Of a stretch of DNA of 64,000 bases, positions 48,319-60,882 are shown one piece after another (position 1 is the first letter of the stretch; the number at the start of each line of letters is the position of its first letter). The stretch comes from Neurospora tetrasperma FGSC 2508 (taxonomy: Eukaryota > Ascomycota > Sordariomycetes > Sordariales > Sordariaceae). The notes below the pieces were generated by a model that was not told where the DNA came from, did no database searches, and worked only from the letters and a program-made list of their open reading frames with translations. The DNA is taken from assembly GCF_000213175.1 (NCBI RefSeq), contig NW_009799101.1, positions 270,501 to 334,500 on the forward strand. Reading direction: 5' to 3'. Position numbers and translations under genes: made by a program.

Positions 48319-51300
48319 TATATTTAGATTCGGTTGAAGGCTGTAAAAACATTGAATTTGGTAAAGAATTTAACTTTATAAATTATATCTAACGTGTCTT
48401 TAATTAACGAGAGGGGGTATTTTATCTTTAGGGTAGTATTATTAATACTATAGTAGCCTATATTAATATAGATTCTACTGCCCGGCTTTTTTACTAATAA
48501 TATTAGCGAAGCCGTAGGGGATTAGGAAGGCCGGATAAATTCTTGCTTAATATTCTCGTCTAGCTATTTTTTAATAACCTCTAATTTTAGAGGTAAGAAT
48601 AATCTAGAATAGGTATTAGGTAGGGTAGCGCTTAGGAATAATTCGATTTTATAATTATATAATTAGTATTAGGGGATTACCTTAGCCTCCTAGGGGTTTA
48701 CTACATTCTAAGATTTATAGTAATAAATAGGCATTTTTACATTAGTTTATTCTTTAGTAGCTAACGGCTTATCCGATTTTTTATAGAACTTCTCAGTATC
48801 TTCCTCTATAATCCTTACTATAATTTCACCAGCGTCTCCCTTTAGTACCCTTAAGAAGTATTCCGTAAATTACTCCTTGTATTTAGACCTATTACTATTA
48901 TATATATTTTTGTATATTTTATTTATAACTTAAAATTTATTTTCTTATAGCTCTTCCTTCCTAGTATCTATTCCTAATTACTTAATCGCCTCCTCAATCT
49001 CCGCTTTAATTGTGATAATAGCTTTTAAATTTTCCGTTTAGATTACGAAGTTAAAATTTACTACGCTTAATTCCTTTATATCGTTAATATTAATAGGTAT
49101 TTTATTAACATTAATAGGTCTTACAAATAACGGTTTTAATAATCTCCATCCCTAATTAATATTAGGAATATATTTACCGCCGATTATCCTATAGGGGACT
49201 AGCTTCTACGCTAGTATAAAAGGTTCGGGGTTAAAAGGGAATATTATTACCTATCTTTCCTTTAGTAAATTAATAGCCTATAGCTACTTAGGGTCTATAT
49301 TATTACTTATAGCTTTTACAATTCTAGAACTGAGCCTAGCCCTTCGGTTACTAATAGCCTAGTAGGTCTATAGAAATATAGGAGGTAGGGGCGGTTCAGC
49401 CTCTTATAATGGTAATAGTTTAATTTCTTACTCTAGGGGCAAATTAGTTTCAAATTCTAATTTATAGTCTAGTATTATAATAAAAGACAGTTCCTTTAAG
49501 GAATCTTCTATAGTTTTAATAGTATTACTATTTAGGGTCTTTAGGGCTTGAGTAAGGAAATTAGAGGTATTTATCAAGAGATATTTACCCTTATATTTAT
49601 AATTGAACTTAAGTTCCCTTAAATCCTAGTTCATAGAGGGGTTGTACTATTATAGCTATAAGAATTCTAAAATAACCAGGTTTTTTTTTAATTAACATAA
49701 ATATTAGTATATTAGTTTCTTTACTATAAACGCCGATCTTTATAGTAACCTTCATATATTTGGTAATATAAGTATTTATATTTCCGTTTACGAATTTTAA
49801 CGGCTTTAGCCGTTCTAATTTCTAAATTAGTAAATTATTTTATTTAATAAAATTAATATTAATAAATACTTTGCCTATACCACTACTATTTATTAGTATT
49901 AGACAATATACTTTATACTTACTATAATAAAGGTAATTAGAGAGGAGGATTAATTTCTCTAATTCAACTATAATTAAATTAATAAATAATAATTCTAGAA
50001 TTTCTCCATCTCCCTAATTTTAGTCCAATTACCTATTTACTATACTTAGTAGCTATCCCTCTAATCCTGTATTCTTCTACCCTTTATTTAGTAATAGCCT
50101 CTATTGGCGACTTACAACGGAGGTACGGTATTTTCCGTACTAGCGTTGTTATTAGTTTTAGAGGCGGCTTCGGAATTAATATTAACTATATTAATATTAT
50201 TATTATTATTATTATATCCGCTCTAATTAGGCTTCCTATCCTTAGACCTATTACTACCTCTACCGCCTCCCGTTCCGCCGCCCGGGCGGTTAAAGAATTT
50301 AATTCCTATAATAGGACTTTTACTATTGCCCAAATCGACTATTCCCTAATACTTCCTCTATTTATAACCCTTCTTTCTAGATTTCTCGTATTTACTATTT
50401 TTCTAATGATATTTCTAAAAATATTTTAGGATAATACAATATATAATAGGTTTAAAATAATCTAGATTTATAGTATTACTACTTTAGAAAATCATTTTTG
50501 TAGAGGAATTCGTACCGCCTTTAGAATTACTTTTAGAGCCGCCTCTAAGTCTACTTCCGGAATTATAGTTATTATTGAAAGAATTGGGGTTAAATATCTT
50601 CCTAATAAAGGCGGCTTCCTTGGAGTTCCGAGCTAGCTTATATAAAAATTTAATTTAATTATTAATATTATTGCTAGTAGTGTAGTTAGTCTAATAAGTA
50701 ATAGATTCCTTAAATTAGTTATTAATCTTCTATTTAATTAAGAAAATATATATAAAATTATTTATATTATAGTAAACATCATTGAAAGTAAATTTATCTT
50801 CGAAATTTTAGAACATAGACTTTATTTATAATTATTAGAGGTAGCGTTCAATATTTAACTTTATATCTATTATATAATAACGGGTATTGAAATAGTTAAT
50901 TAATTCCTCTCTCGTCTTTTAAACCTACGTATTATTACTATTATTTTTAAAGATCGGTTGTATACCAGCCTCAACATTAGTTATTAGGGCTTTACCAAGG
51001 CGGGTATAAATATAAAAGAATTTAATATATTTGGTAGGGAAAGTTTATTTATTAAATACCTAATATAGGCGAATCTTTATGCACTAAGTAGAATAAGCAT
51101 TATTATATTCTTTAATTAATTTACCCAATATATTAAAAACGTTCAGGTCCGGGGCTATTTGGCGGCGATTATAGACCGGAGCCGGGGGTTAGAAAGGAAG
51201 GCTATAATTATAACTACTAGGGGTATTAAAGCTACCTCTTCCTCTATTATTTCTAGGACTACTACTACCGGTACCGTTACTAAAATTAAATTTGTTAAGA

Positions 51301-52330
51301 GGTTAAACGCTATTATTATTAAATAAAATTGTAAAACCGTCGTTATTAATTTATAGTTCTAGAACCTAATCTTATAAAGAAGAAACTTAAACCTTTAGAA
51401 TACTATTATCGTTGATTATATAGAATATCTTCTAATTATAGTTAGTATAGATAGTTTCTTTTTATTTTAATTAGTTATACTATTTCTTAACCTCCGATTT
51501 TTAATAAATGACTTTATTATATAGGGTCTTTAAAGATTAGGTATTAATACGAACTTTAGCGTTTTTCTCTAGGATTTTATATTTGTAGTACTATTAGGAG
51601 GTACGGAAAGCCTCTATAATAGTATTTATTATAGTAATAAAAGTAAGTAATTAAGTAATATAAAAAATATATTAAATAGAAAGTAATTGGGTAAAGGGCA
51701 ATAGGGTTGCTTATCAATAATTGGTTATATAGCCGGGCCTAAGTGTAGCGGCGAGTATAGTCGCCTCCGTATAAACGTAAGGCTATTAAAGCTAGTGTAT
51801 TGTCGGTAACTATCTTGTTTGGATTAATAGGAAAAGGCTTATTAGAGCTGTTAAGTACGAAATCAAGACTATGATATTTATAATTAGGGTAATTATAATT
51901 AGGGGGTTTTACCGCTAGAGGGCTTTACTCTAGGGGGACGGGGTAGTCTTCAGCTATTTTGAAGGTAGAAGTTTAATTAATAGTCTCGCTTTAGAAATTT
52001 GTAGGATTATTAATAACTATGGAGTCCGTATTGTTATTATTAGTATTATAATAGATAATTACCGATTTGGTATTATTATCATTTTTAGGATATTTAAAGT
52101 AAGCGTATTAAAAGGATTCGCTCGATATTTAAAATTTGTAATTACAGTAGTTGTAGAATCCGCTTATAACTAACTATTAAACGGATTAATAAATAGTTCT
52201 CCCGTTCTATAAAGAGCAAAAACGTTGGGAATGAGTTAAAAATAAATTACTAGCAAATTGCTAAAAAAGAGGTTCTTCGCAAGGTTAGTAGCAATAGTAC
52301 GTACGCGGCGTAAATAAGGGTATAATAAAC

Positions 52331-52573
52331 TATTATAGGGCAAAGGTACCATTAGGTATAAAGTATAATCTTTGTTATTGTACGAAGGAAGGAAGAAGAG
52401 TGTACGCTAGCCTGGGCTTGATATAGGTGCTAGTATAACCTACTAGGGTGGGTTTTGTACAGCCCAGCCCTAATACCCGGGCTAGCTTAGTGCTGTAGTA
52501 AGGTATACGGTGCACGTAGTGCTACGGCAAGGTACAAGGTATGTAATCTAATATACGATCTAGCCCTATAATA
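52331..52573 (-). repeat. LTR of element C (upstream copy in element orientation)
   Basis: Pairs with 29156-29398. Retains more CpA/TpG than its partner. Followed by CCTAA (52574-52578). Confidence 0.9.
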
Positions 52574-52578
52574 CCTAA

Positions 52579-52952
52579 TTTGGAAAAGAAAGAAATAATA
52601 ATTTAAATTTATAAAATTATCCTTAAAAAAGAATTACTTAAGGTAATGGAGCCCAATATCGTCTTTATATAAAATAATACTCCTATTTATACTATAAAAG
52701 TAATTAAGGAGTAATTAGAAGAAATAAGGTTCGAAATTTTGTTATAACCTCCTTATTTACCTAACCTTAACCTTATTAGAAATCTATAGAGTTTATTAAA
52801 GGATAGGATCATTAAAGGGTTTCCGGAATTATTAATTATACTTAAGAACGATGTAGCAATCGACTAGCTTATTAATGCGTCCTCAAAAGTATAATTAGAC
52901 TTGGAAATAGAGGTAGTAAATATACTAGTAGATAATATACTTAATAGAGTTC
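52579..52952 (+). pseudogene. Tc1/mariner transposase, 3' segment with the DD34E signature
   Basis: Clear transposase similarity: an NNTPIYTIKVIKE-like stretch (about 52670-52710) corresponds to the QDNAPIHTAK region, and PPYLPNLNLIRNLQSLLKDR (52747-52806) to the PPYSPDLNPIENLW region. In-frame stops at RIP-type positions. Cut at 52952 by element E, whose duplication AGTTC covers 52948-52952. Confidence 0.8.
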
Positions 52953-53428
52953 TATTACGAAGTTAAGCAATATAGGGGTCGCCCAAGCCTTCGGGACCTG
53001 ACAAGCCCCGCCCAAAGTAACTAGTATAACTCTTAAGAATTAGGAAGGGCGTATAAGTATATACGGGCTCACTATTTATAAGTACTTACTAGTAAATAAA
53101 AACTTATAGTAAGCAAGCGCTTACAGGTAAGTAAGCGCTTACAGTAAGTAGGTACTTACTAATAAATAAGAATTTACAATAAACAAATATTTACGAGTAA
53201 GTAATACTATATAAAGAAAGAAGATATAGACCGTATATAGGAATATAAAAGGACAATTAGAGAATTTAAATTATTAAACAATTTAATAATAGTTAATTAA
53301 TTATTATTACTAAGACTAATATTACGTACGTATATTTATTATAAACCTTTTAGCTTTATTGAATAGTACTAATAGTTTTTATACCCTTAACTATCCTACT
53401 TAAATAGATTAAACTACTATTCATTATA
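52953..53428 (+). repeat. Left LTR of element E
   Basis: Same length as 59815-60290. Contains a palindromic short-repeat array (53073-53204). Confidence 0.9.
53073..53204. repeat. Array of 17-18-bp units with palindromic cores in the left LTR of E
   Basis: About seven units of alternating 17 and 18 bp, with cores such as AAGTACTT and GTAAGCGCTTAC, the latter a perfect 12-bp palindrome. The array also exists in the right LTR (59935-60066) with cores such as GAGCAAGCGCTCAC. Confidence 0.7.
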
Positions 53429-56400
53429 TATTAATAACTTCCTTTAGCCTATCTCGAATAATATTAAAAATATCTTCTTTACTTTACTATATCTATTAAT
53501 GCCGGAAATAACGATAAAACCTCCTAGGGTAAACCCTTAAATATTACTACCGTTTAATAGCAATTTAAGGCTACATAGGAATAAATTCGCTAATTTAAAG
53601 CCTAACTCAAGGCTAGATCCGGCACCCTTAGAGCGAAGGTAGGAAGAAATACCCTACCTACTAACTATCTTAAAATTAAACTATCCGTACCTAAGGAATT
53701 CGATAAATAATAATCCGCCCTTATAGGATTCCTAATTCAAATATATACCTATCTCTACTTTTATAATGATCGGTTCAACTCTAAATTCAATAAGGTACCT
53801 TATACAGGATTGTAACTTATAAATAAAGCCCTTATTTAGTACGAACTTACCTTTAAAAGTTATTACAAATATAGAAAGGAAGCCTCGGAATTTACTAAGA
53901 AAATCCTAAGTAACTATAATGAATTTACTAAAGCCCTTACCCGAATTTTTAGAAAGAAGGATAAAATTTATAGAATTTAAGAACGCCTAACCTATTTCCA
54001 ATAAACTAAATTTATCTTAACCTATACTACGCTTTTTAAATAGGATTCCCTTCATAATAATATTAATAATAATAGACTAATATAATTATTCTATAATAGT
54101 TTTAAGGATTAAATTAAAGACGAACTCTATAAGGAAGACCGATTTAAAACTATTAATACCTATATAAATAAAGTTGTTCGTATTAACGACCGATAATTCT
54201 AATAAGAATAAGAGAAGCAAGGAAGAATAACTTCCTTTATTCCTTTTAAATCTAATAATACTAATACTAAGATAAAAAGGACTTAGGGAATTTATATCTT
54301 TAGAACTACCTACTCCGGACCTATAGAAATTAATACAATATAGGCTCATTAAGGTAGAAGGGACCTTTTAAAGGTTAAATATTTTAATTATAGAAAGATA
54401 GAATATATAAAGAGAGATTATTATATACTTAAGTAGGTAAATTGGAGGAAAGCGGAAATTATTATAATAAAAGGAATTAAAGTAATTAAAATAATTAGTA
54501 CTAAATATAAATAAAACGATTTAGAGGATACTATGATAGGGTTTAGAATTATAATTTAGAAGCCTAATAGGAGGCTAATAACGAATATTAATAAAAAAGA
54601 CCTAATAAGGAAGATTCTAATAGGGAGAAAGCGCTGAAGTAAATATATTATGCCCTAATATAGGAAGAAATTAGCAGCCTCCCTAATACTAATTAAACTC
54701 TCCTTATAAATATATATATAATAAACGCTACGCCTCCTCTAATACCTTTACTAGCCTTTATAGTTAAAGAATACCGCGTCCTTAAATTTATTAATTTGTA
54801 TTAATATAAATACCCTAATAACTTTGTTAATAGATATTAGATAGAGCTATTGTAGTACTATTTGGATAAGAATGGGAAGAATAAATTATAGGACGATTTT
54901 TAGAAGAAACGTACAATTATTATCGAAGGAGAATCTAAAGTTATTTAAGAAAGAGTTTTAGAGCTTTTATAAGTATATTAGTTAATTGAAGGAGATATAG
55001 TACAATTGTAACCCCTTCATTATATATATTATTAAATATTATAATTTTAATATATTATTAATAATTACTATAAATATTATAGGAAGAAGCGGGATAACTG
55101 TTTTTAACCTATTAAGAGATTAGATTAATAAAAAAAGTTTAAATTAGTTATATATACTTTTAACTGAGGAAATTCGTAAGTTACCTTTATTATCGACGAA
55201 TAATTTATATTTAATTTGCAACTTTTCGTAAAAAAGGACGAATAGTTATTATTTAAAAGATTTATTATCCGCCCCCGCAATATTTATATTTATATAGAAT
55301 AGGTAGAAGTAGACTATTATTAGTAATAGTACCCAATGGCCAACTATCCTATTTATATAAGATAGAAAATATAGGATATTGAGAAGGAATTTAATAATTA
55401 TATCCGGAACGCTAGAATAATTGAATATAAAAGTGAAAAAGAAGCTGCCTATATAATACAATTATAGGAATACAATTCGTAGGATGAATCGAAATTTAAG
55501 GAAGAGGACGCTTTTAATGACTATCGCTAGGAATCAAGAAATAGTTTAAGGCCTTTAGGGAGGCTTAATGAAAATTAAATCCCTAAATAAAATAGATTAT
55601 CCAGCGAAATAACCGTCAGAAAAATGAAATCCGAAACCCTATAGTACTTATAGAAATTATTACTATAAAGGAAGGGAAGGAAGATTAACGATTTAAAGTT
55701 GTAACCTACTAAAAAATTATTAACCTTTTATACTAGTAAATTCTAAAATTCAATTAAATTTTATTTTACCTAAATTCGTTATTTAATTGAGATTCCTTAA
55801 AAGAAAAAAAAATTCCCTTTATAGTAAAAGGACCCTTTAAAATATAAATTATAAGGAAGGAAATGTTATTACTCCCTATTATAGTAGAAAGTAATATAGT
55901 CGAAGTTAATTTTAATATTATTAAAATAGGGTTATTTAAGGATATAATCCTAAGGAACTTAAAGTATATTATATACGACCTAAATATTAATTAGAAGGAC
56001 GGTGGCTATTTACGTCCTAGGATATACTTAATTATTAATAGAGAACCTGGAGTATGGAAGGAAGCGGGCAAAGTAGGTACTATTCTTATAGCCTTACTAT
56101 AAAGAGTATAAAAAATTATAATTTATATTATTAATAAAAGTAGTAAAGTTATAGAAGAAGGGTTAATAATATTAGTAAAAATATCAGTAATTAATATTTA
56201 ATATAAATTTAACTATTATTAAAACTAATAGGTAGAGAAGCCGAAGATAATAATCCTAATAAATTACTAAGAGTACCCGGTTTTTATTAGTAAGTACTTT
56301 AAAGAATTATTACTATAAAGATTGTAGGACTATAAAATTAAGTTTACAGAAGGAACTAAATTTATATTCTTTAAAGTATATTATACAGATAAGAAGTAAA

Positions 56401-59400
56401 ATATAGAATTAAAGAAATACTTAAACGAAATTTAAAATAAGGATATATTTAGGAATTTATATTGCTAATAGGGTACCCTATTCTCTTTGTATTGAAAAAG
56501 GACGGAAAACTATACTTTTATATTAATTATAAGTAATTAAATTAAAAGACTATAAAAATAATTATGCCCTACCCTTAATTTTATATACTTAAAGTTAATT
56601 AGGAGGAATATAATACTTTACGCGCTTTAATTTACCTATTACTTATACCTATATCCGGATTAAGAAAGAAAATAAATAAAAGATAGTATTTCGTATACCC
56701 TACCGATATTACGAATATTTCGTTATACCCTTTTAATTAATTAATATATTTATAATATTCTAATCCGTTATCGATTATATAATTCGACCCTACTTCAATA
56801 GAATCGCTATCTACTACCTAAATAATATCCTTATTTACTTTAAGATTCTTATAGAATATAAGAAATACATAAAGAAAATATTAAACGCACTATATAAATA
56901 TAAATTCTCTATTAATATAAAGAAAAGTAAATTCTATACAAGAGAGACTATATTCCTCAAGTATCTAGTTTTAGAGAATAAGGTTAGGATAGAACTAAAT
57001 AAGGTAGAAGCTATATAGAATTAATTTAAACCTAGAAATATATTTGAAGTCTATAGATTCCTAAAGTTTATTAATTTTTACTATATATTTATATAAGACT
57101 ATAGGAAGATTATAAAGCCCTCATACGAATTTACTAAAAAGGAGGCTACTTTTATATAAGTAAAGGAGGAAATAGAAGCCTTTAAAGCTATTTATAATAT
57201 AATTACTATAAACCCCGTCCTAAAACTCCCTAATTTAAATAAGCCTATTGAAATCGAAACCAATATATTAAATTATACTATCGGAAAATAGTTAGAATAA
57301 TACGACGATTAAAGAAAATTGTATCTTATAATTTTCTTCTTAAAAAAGTTAGAAGGACTTCGTTATAACTATCCTATCTACAATAAGGAACTTCTAATTA
57401 TTATTAAAGTATTTTAAGAATAGAAACTATACTTTAGTAGGACTATATATAAAGTATAAATCTATACTAATTATAATAACCTTTAGTACTTTATAATTAT
57501 GAAGGTATTTAATAGTTGTTAGATATAATAGGTTAAATTCTTATTAGAATTTAATTTTAAAATTAATTATAAAAAGGGATTAAATATCACCTGAATTAAT
57601 ATTTTAAACCGTTAGACGGATTATATAAAGAATATAACCGAAGTATTTATATTACTATTCTAGGAATAATTAGACGGGATATTCGTATATCCTCTATAGG
57701 AATAGGAAGAGTATTACGCCGTCTACCAGGTTAAATTATAGGACCCTAGTTACTAAACTATTATTATTATTTAAAAAGAGCGATAAAGATAGGAACATAA
57801 CCCGGAAGAAGGAATCGTTCTTTAAAATAATAAACTATAGTACTATAATAAGGCCTATGTTTAGTTAGATTAATACGAAGCTCTTATTATAGGAATCTAT
57901 ATATTTAAAATAGGGGAATATATAAATATTATTAAAATTATAGTATGGATACAATAATACTACAATTTCCTAAAAATAAAAACCGAAGTGGTTTAAATAT
58001 TATAGGCCTATAAATACTATAGTAGGATTAGGGTTATAAGATATAAGCCATTTAAATTCTTCGAACTTTTAGAAGTTATAAAAAGGCTATAGAGTTTAGT
58101 AATTATAAACTTTATTACTAAGTTACCCTTATTTATAAATATTACTACGAGGATTATATATAATAGTATATTAATAATAGTAGATAGATTAACTAAGTAC
58201 AATTACTTCCTACTATATAAAGAAATATAATTAATAGAATAATTTATAGATATAATCTATTAAAATATTATTGTAATATACGGCTAGCCAAAGGAATAGA
58301 TTATAGATAGGGATACTAGGTTTATATCCAAGTTCTAGCAAGTATTAATAACTAAATTCAGTACTAAAAGTAAAATATTAATAGTATATTACTTATAAAT
58401 AGATAGATAAACGGAAAGGATTAACCAAATTATAGAATAATACTTAAGGAACTATATTAATTTTAAGTAAAGTAATTAAGTAGAATTACTACCTATAATA
58501 TAATTAGTATATTATACTTCCCTTACAGAGATTATAAAGGTATTACCTTTCTTTGCTAACTATCAATATAAATTAGAATTTTTAAAAGGATTAAATACGA
58601 ACGTTCCTAGAATTTTAATTAAAGTTGGAAAGCTATATATATTATACAAAAAATTTAAAAAAGAGTTGGAATACGTCCGATAAAAGATAAACCAATATTT
58701 TAATTTCAAAAAGTTCGAGGGACTTTACTTTAGGGAGGGGGATAAAATCTTTTTATTAACCAAAAACCTTAGGATAAAAAGGCCTAATAAGAAACTTTAT
58801 AACCGACGGGTAGGATTATTTAGAATTAAGAAGAAAATTTCTAATATAGTATACTAATTGGATATTCTTAATATTATAAAACTAAAATTATATTTATTCT
58901 ACATCGTATTATTAGAGCTAGCACTTAAAAATATATAAGTCAATATATATATTAGTATTAAGGATGAAGAAGAAGAATAAAATATAGAATAAATTTTAGA
59001 TTCAAGAATAGAAAAGGGAGAATTGGAGTATTTTATTAAATAGGATGGATTCGGCCCTAAAGATAATATATAAGAACTTATTAGGAATTTAAATTGGCCA
59101 AGGCCGAAGGATCATTTAATTAAGAGGTAGGGTAAATTAATATATTTAACAAAGCCTAACCCGTAGGTGTAAAAATATTAGAAGTAAACGCTTCTACTAG
59201 AAGCTCTTTAGAAAGAAGCTTGGGCTCTCCCCTAATTACCCTTTCCTTTACCTCCTAAACTTCTAATTTAATTATAGCAACTTAGGATATACTATTAACT
59301 TCGGCCGCTAATTCCTCCTAATAGCGCTTTACTTCGAATAGGCGAAGGATACTATTATATATTATTTTTAAGAGTACCTCTTACTTTTATTTCAATTTCT

Positions 59401-59814
59401 CATTTTCTACGACTATCTATACTATTATAATATTAATAAACAACTAATAAATGAACGCTAGGCAATTTATATACCGAATTATAATTAACTTCTTTATAAG
59501 AATGGACGCTATGAACGTATTCGTTATATTTCGGATACTTAGAAAGCTTCTTATAAATAAGCTTATAATTAGAATAATATTGGTAAAGTATAATTATAGA
59601 ACTAAAGGATTCGATATAAGTTAGTAAATTCCAACGCCAACCGGACAACGTAAATGATTATTTAGAAATATAATTAAATATAATAGCGAATAATAAAAAG
59701 AAGAAGAATTTACTATAGTTAGAATAAGGGTAGTATTAGAGATAAGAATAGGGTAAAAATATTAGGAGAACTAATAAAACTATTAAAAATAACGGTTAAG
59801 GAGAGAAGGTATTA

Positions 59815-60290
59815 TATTACGAACTTAAATAATATAGGGGTCGCCTAAACCTTCAGGACTCAATAAGCCCCGCCCAAAGTAATTAGTATAACCCTTAGGA
59901 ATTAGGAAGGGCGTATAAGTATATATAGGCTTACTATCTATAAGTACTTACTAGTAAGTAAGAATTTATAGTGAGCAAGCGCTCACGGGTAAACAGGCGC
60001 TCATAGTAAGTAAATATTTACTAGTAAACAAAAGCTCACAATAAGCAGATATTTACGAGTAAGCAACACTACGCAAAGAAGGAAGATATAGACCGTACGT
60101 AGGAATATAAAAGGACGATTGGAGAACTCAGATTGTCAAATAGTTCGATAGTAGTTAATTAATTATTATCACCGAAACTAATATTACACACGCATACTTA
60201 TTGTAAACCTTTTAGCTTCACTGAACAGTACTGATAGTCTTTATACCTTCAGCTATCCCACTTAGGCAGATCAGACTACCGTTCGTCACA
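59815..60290 (+). repeat. Right LTR of element E
   Basis: Ends with GTTCGTCACA, a standard CA terminus, followed by AGTTC. It retains much more CpA/TpG than the left copy. Confidence 0.9.
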
Positions 60291-60295
60291 AGTTC

Positions 60296-60495
60296 GGGCG
60301 GTTATTAATATTAAAAGATAGTACACTAAGTATTAAAATTAGATACCTTTAATCCTTATCTATTAAAGTACCTAATAACTAGCTTTTGGCTATTTTTATT
60401 AAGAAATGCGGTTCTGAGAGACTTTGGGAGATGGGTGGTTAAGGTTAGGGTTTTGGTAAAAAAATGCGTTGGTCGTTATTTTCTGGTACCTACTG
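60296..60495 (+). pseudogene. Tc1/mariner 3' end and right terminal inverted repeat
   Basis: After element E the mariner sequence ends with its 3' non-coding part and the right inverted end (TTCTGGTACCTACTG). It is much less AT-rich than the interior, with TA at 60496-60497. A GGTTAAGGTTAGGG stretch near 60437-60450 recalls telomere repeats. Confidence 0.7.
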
Positions 60496-60497
60496 TA

Positions 60498-60882
60498 CCT
60501 CTACGCGACGCACTTAGTAGCCATTCAGATGATATGAGAGGTTGTTTTTGAGTAATGTAAAAAGATGATGGGCAATAGCAGTCATGGAGCGAGTTTCAGG
60601 CGGGATCCTTGCACTATCACCACTTTGTCTGCTCATATTTTTGCCATTTAGTTGGGATTTCTACCTAGGTAATATCACCTGTCTGTGAATACAGGGGTAA
60701 TTAATTCCAATCATCTCTGTGTTCCTTTGCCTTTAACCCGCACTACATGATTCACACCCAATGTCAATCTCGTGAACCTGCTCCTCCGTTTCCCTCCCCT
60801 CATCCCTTCTTCTCGTCCAGCTCCTTCCCTCTCAGTATCTAGGCATATGACTTCCAGTAGTGACGACTTCGCGGTCTCTCCC
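60498..60882. other. Intergenic between the nest and the kinase pseudogene
   Basis: Normal-composition DNA holding the 3' flank of the minus-strand kinase pseudogene. No gene seen. Confidence 0.5.

Larger units (their letters stand above)
29156..52573 (-). mobile_element. LTR retrotransposon C (Ty3/Gypsy-type fossil, minus strand) hosting element D
   Basis: LTRs of 243 bp at 29156-29398 and 52331-52573, with target duplication CCTAA at 29151-29155 and 52574-52578. Coding remains read on the minus strand: gag about 52250-49900, then protease, reverse transcriptase in two parts (about 49300-48320 and from 32954 leftwards), RNase H near 32300, and integrase about 31800-30300. A polypurine tract (reverse complement of CTACTTCCCCTT) abuts the LTR at 29398, confirming the orientation. 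Without D it would be about 8.1 kb. RIP has broken it in very many places. Its 3' non-coding part resembles that of B, so the two are sister families. Confidence 0.85.
52953..60290 (+). mobile_element. LTR retrotransposon E (Ty3/Gypsy chromovirus-type fossil)
   Basis: 476-bp LTRs at 52953-53428 and 59815-60290, with target duplication AGTTC at 52948-52952 and 60291-60295. The internal order on the plus strand is complete: gag about 53480-54700 with a CCHC-type knuckle (54380-54440), protease (about 55850-56150), reverse transcriptase (about 56450-57050), RNase H (about 57200-57500), integrase (about 57900-58750) and a chromodomain-like end (about 58960-59090). A purine tract (AAGGAGAGAAGG, 59798-59809) lies just before the right LTR. 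No nested insertion, length 7.3 kb. RIP has broken it in many tens of places. The right LTR is clearly less mutated than the left. Confidence 0.88.
11938..60495 (+). mobile_element. Tc1/mariner-type element, RIP-mutated, opened by three LTR elements
   Basis: The outer shell of the AT-rich block. The left end CAGTCCCTGCCACAAATAAA and the reverse complement of the right end CAGTAGGTACCAGAAAATAA agree at 18 of the first 26 positions. TA flanks both ends (11936-11937 and 60496-60497). Transposase pieces of one orientation lie in four segments: 11938-12186 (start ATG 12030), 28582-29155, 52579-52952 and 60296-60495, together about 1.4 kb, the usual size of Tc1-like elements. Recognisable are the region of the first catalytic Asp (near 28891-28960) and the PPYxPxLNxIxNL signature of DD34E transposases (52747-52810). 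Each junction is sealed by an LTR element with its own 5-bp duplication. Coding capacity is lost: stops by RIP plus three insertions. Confidence 0.8.

Noticed and set aside
53073-53204. A CRISPR-like array
   Set aside because: Units are 17-18 bp without spacers, lie within LTRs and occur in both copies. This is a tandem repeat in a eukaryotic element.
11938-60495. An AT-rich centromere core
   Set aside because: The block resolves fully into nested, RIP-mutated transposable elements with target duplications. Nothing specific to a centromere is visible, although such blocks can host one.
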